8,297 nt of DNA from Opitutales bacterium. Lineage in GTDB: Bacteria > Verrucomicrobiota > Verrucomicrobiia > Opitutales > T3Sed10-336. The translations under genes were made by a program, and so were the position numbers. Where the stretch lies: positions 1 through 8,297 of the forward strand of contig SLOW01000090.1 of NCBI GenBank assembly GCA_007132315.1, read 5' to 3'. Positions 6,595 through 8,297 of this stretch are shown piece by piece. Each line of letters begins with the position of its first letter. Position 1 is the stretch's first letter. Below the pieces are notes generated by a model. It did no database searches. It was given only the letters and a program-made list of their open reading frames with translations, and was not told the origin of the DNA.

Positions 6595-6633
6595 CCCCGA
6601 CCGCCAGACGGCGATCGGCGGTTGCGATCGGGG
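6595..6633 (+). repeat. GC-rich direct and inverted repeat cluster before the dehydrogenase
   Basis: GCGATCGG occurs twice (6611-6618 and 6624-6631), five bases apart. CGACCGCC (6598-6605) can pair with GGCGGTTG (6617-6624) through one G-T pair, and alternatively CCCCGA (6595-6600) can pair with TCGGGG (6628-6633). The two stems are mutually exclusive because they share bases. In such GC-rich sequence this may be coincidence. Confidence 0.3.
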
Positions 6634-6656
6634 GCAAATGGCTCACAATAAAGAGC

Positions 6657-7376
6657 ATGAACTCACTCGACGGAAAGGTGGCGCTCGTCACGGGAGGAAA
6701 CAGCGGTATCGGCCGGGCGATCGCGGATGCGTTGGCCGCGGCCAAGGTGCTGGTCATGGTGGCCGGGAGGCGCGAAGAGGCCAACAGGAACGTTGTCGCC
6801 GAACTGCGTGAAGCGCACGTTGGCGAAGCCGAGGCGATGACCGCCGATATCGCCATTGAAAAGGACTGTGTTCGCTTGATCGCCCAAACCCGCGAACGGT
6901 TCGGACGAATCGACATCCTGATCAACAACGCCGGTATCGGCGGCTGGGGAACTATCGCCGAGACGTCCACAGCGGACTTCGACCGCGTCCTCAAGACCAA
7001 CCTCTACGGCGCATTTTGGTGCGCCCGGGAGGCATTTCGCGCGATGTCCGAAAATCCGGAACAGGACGGCATTCGCGGGCGCATCGTGAATATTTCTTCC
7101 TTGGCCGGCAAGGAAGCCTGGAGCGGGACCGGGACGTATTCGATTTCCAAATTCGGGATGATGGCGCTGACCCAATCCCTCGCCGACGAAGGCCAATCCC
7201 TCGGAATCCGCACGACCGCTGTTTGTCCGGCCCTTGTCGCGACTCCGATGACCGGCGCCTGGAGAAGCGAGGCACTGCTGCCGGAGGACATCGCACAAAC
7301 CGTCCTTTACCTCCTCCGCCTTTCACCCGCCGCCTGGCCCACCGAAATCGTCCTCCCGCGGCGGGGCGCGGATTGA
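6657..7376 (+). CDS. Short-chain dehydrogenase/reductase (classical SDR)
   Basis: 239 residues from the ATG at 6657, chosen because the family N-terminus (LDGKVALVTGG) begins at once. The frame runs back to 6468, but that extension resembles nothing; the start lacks a well-spaced Shine-Dalgarno site. The Rossmann nucleotide motif TGGNSGIG is at residues 12-19. The GRR run after the second strand (37-39) favours NADP(H) over NAD(H). D64 (TADI) is the usual adenine contact, and NNAG is at 90-93. The catalytic tetrad is N115, S148, Y161 and K165 (YSISK), all present, so the enzyme should be active. The C-terminal PTEIVLPRRG strand closes the domain as in FabG-like reductases. It catalyses reversible NADP(H)-dependent carbonyl/alcohol interconversion in the cytosol; the substrate cannot be told from the sequence or the neighbours. 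It stands alone: 330 bases after the transporter and convergent with the next gene. Confidence 0.92.
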   Translation: MNSLDGKVALVTGGNSGIGRAIADALAAAKVLVMVAGRREEANRNVVAELREAHVGEAEAMTADIAIEKDCVRLIAQTRERFGRIDILINNAGIGGWGTIAETSTADFDRVLKTNLYGAFWCAREAFRAMSENPEQDGIRGRIVNISSLAGKEAWSGTGTYSISKFGMMALTQSLADEGQSLGIRTTAVCPALVATPMTGAWRSEALLPEDIAQTVLYLLRLSPAAWPTEIVLPRRGAD

Positions 7377-7399
7377 CACGTTCCAGATGTGAACGCCAA
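7377..7399. other. Short convergent gap without a strong terminator
   Basis: Only 23 bases separate the two convergent stops. CGTTC (7379-7383) can pair with GAACG (7391-7395) around a seven-base loop, but five base pairs without a T run on either strand is too weak to call a terminator. Transcripts of the two genes probably overlap at their 3' ends. Confidence 0.4.
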
Positions 7400-8296
7400 T
7401 CAGCTCGTGGATATATAGGACGGTGGCCGCGCGGATCTCGAAGAGACACTCAACACGGTTACGGTGACCAAGATCAGACCCATACCCAAAATTTGCGCCC
7501 CCACCAGGCTTTCATTCAAGACAACGACCCCGAAGAGCGACGCGGTGACCGGCTCAACCATGGCCACAATCGAGGCCACGGCCGGCGCGGTATGATTCAG
7601 GCCGACGATATAAAAAACAAATGACAAGCCCGCTCCGAACACACCCAGTGCCGCGAACAGCGGCCAATCCGGCGTACTCAGGGCGGCAACGATCTGGCGG
7701 GCCTCGCCCGGCCAGATAAGAATGGCGGCGAGTACCGCAAACGCGATCGAGAGGATTGCCTGCGGACTTCCATGCGCCGCCGCGTATTTGAAGCCAAAAA
7801 TGAATACCGCATAGGACAATCCGGCAAGCAGACCGGCACCCACTCCGATAGCCGTTACGCCGCTCGCGCCGATATCGTATATCTGTGTCAGCAGGACGAC
7901 ACCAACCATCACCACCACGATCGCGACCCACTTCAACGCGGTGGGCCTTTCAAGCTTTAGTGCGAATGATACCAGATACACAAACACGGGGGCGCAGTAC
8001 ATCAACGTGGCCGCAACCGCGACGCTGCCGTGCGCGATGCTCAGGAAATAAAACGAGAAGTTGCCCGCGACGCCGACACCGGCAATGGCCGACCAGAACC
8101 ATAACCGGCCGCTTGACAATCCGCTACCGCGCGGTCGCAACACCAACCAGACGAGAACGACGAGCAGTCCGATCGCACCCCGATAGAATGAAACCACGAA
8201 CGCATCCCAGCCATCGGCCATGAGAATACCGCCGATCCCGCCCGATAAACCCCAGAAAAGAGCCGCCAGCGCAACCAAGGCTGTACTCGCGCCCAC
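7400..8296 (-). CDS. EamA/DMT-family transporter (ten-helix drug/metabolite exporter type)
   Basis: 298 residues if started at the GTG at 8296-8294, a normal family length. The window ends one base later, so a start a few codons upstream cannot be excluded and no ribosome binding site can be seen. Two EamA repeats are present, about residues 5-136 and 148-284. Repeat 1 has LFWGLSG (13-19), FYRG in helix 2 (37-40), and 'YCAPVFVYL' then LKLERPTALKW (113-123). Repeat 2 has GLSYAVFIFG (159-168), and the hallmark APAVASIVAMVEPV (237-250) followed by LNESLVGAQILGMGLIL (260-276). About ten membrane helices are expected. Members export or exchange metabolites, amino acids or nucleotide sugars across the inner membrane; this one's substrate is unknown. 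It converges on the dehydrogenase gene with 23 bases between stops. Confidence 0.92.
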   Translation of the reverse strand: MGASTALVALAALFWGLSGGIGGILMADGWDAFVVSFYRGAIGLLVVLVWLVLRPRGSGLSSGRLWFWSAIAGVGVAGNFSFYFLSIAHGSVAVAATLMYCAPVFVYLVSFALKLERPTALKWVAIVVVMVGVVLLTQIYDIGASGVTAIGVGAGLLAGLSYAVFIFGFKYAAAHGSPQAILSIAFAVLAAILIWPGEARQIVAALSTPDWPLFAALGVFGAGLSFVFYIVGLNHTAPAVASIVAMVEPVTASLFGVVVLNESLVGAQILGMGLILVTVTVLSVSSRSARPPSYISTS

Positions 8297-8297
8297 C

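Larger units (their letters stand above)
6327..6656. other. Intergenic region between transporter and dehydrogenase, rich in inverted repeats
   Basis: About 330 bases with no supported gene. It carries a 14-bp palindrome at 6466-6479, a perfect 11-bp inverted repeat at 6540-6582 and overlapping GC-rich repeats at 6595-6633. GATAAT at 6438-6443 matches five of six -10 bases but has no acceptable -35 at 16-18 bases. There is no hairpin followed by a T run after the transporter stop. The frame of the dehydrogenase stays open back to an ATG at 6468, but residues translated from there are low-complexity and basic and match nothing. Confidence 0.5.

Noticed and set aside
6468..6656. N-terminal extension of the dehydrogenase from the ATG at 6468
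   Set aside because: The 63 extra residues are basic and low-complexity, contain the palindrome and inverted repeats, and precede the complete Rossmann N-terminus. The start at 6657 is better.
7379..7395. Bidirectional terminator between the convergent genes
   Set aside because: The stem has only five pairs, a seven-base loop and no T run on either strand.
7016..7624. 202-codon plus-strand frame crossing the dehydrogenase stop into the EamA gene
   Set aside because: It is out of frame with the dehydrogenase and antisense to the EamA gene. Its product is rich in Arg, Pro and Asp with no motif. It is a shadow.
1..8297. CRISPR array, tRNA, rRNA, insertion sequence or phage-defence cluster
   Set aside because: No regularly spaced direct repeats, cloverleaf-like sequence, rRNA motif or transposase motif was seen. 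The only defence gene is the Res fragment at the left edge.

Overview
This is a GC-rich bacterial window with five protein genes supported by family motifs. It holds no RNA gene, insertion sequence or CRISPR array that I can see. The best guess for the host is a member of the Verrucomicrobiota. The large secreted delta-60-repeat protein ends in a 'DGVSNLAKYATGADP' segment followed by a C-terminal beta-rich tail, an arrangement I associate with exported proteins of that phylum. This is inference: no rRNA or other phylogenetic marker is present.

Layout, left to right. (1) 2-865, + strand: the 3' end of a gene for the restriction (Res) subunit of a type III restriction-modification system, carrying its PD-(D/E)XK nuclease domain; the helicase part and the partner methyltransferase would lie upstream. 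(2) 1051-3612, +: a signal-peptide-bearing, delta-60-repeat cell-envelope or extracellular protein of 853 residues. (3) 3613-3948: a gap of about 340 bases with one doubtful small ORF and one bulged hairpin. (4) 3949-4797 and 4785-6326, +: a tandem universal stress protein overlapping by 13 bases a BCCT-family (betaine/choline/carnitine) transporter. (5) 6327-6656: a gap of about 330 bases with a 14-bp palindrome, a perfect 11-bp inverted repeat and a GC-rich repeat cluster just before the next gene. (6) 6657-7376, +: a classical short-chain dehydrogenase/reductase. (7) 7400-8296, - strand: an EamA/DMT-family ten-helix transporter, converging on the dehydrogenase with 23 bases between stops.

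The one clear functional unit is the stress protein plus BCCT transporter pair. Their genes overlap and are very likely cotranscribed and translationally coupled, pointing to compatible-solute uptake under a nucleotide-sensing or stress-linked partner, conceptually like TeaD with the TeaABC ectoine transporter of Halomonas. The other genes look like independent neighbours. I do not see a convincing wholly new system. The observations most worth checking are this pair, an Asp-to-Ala change in the transporter's usual TSADS motif, and the inverted repeats in the 6327-6656 gap.
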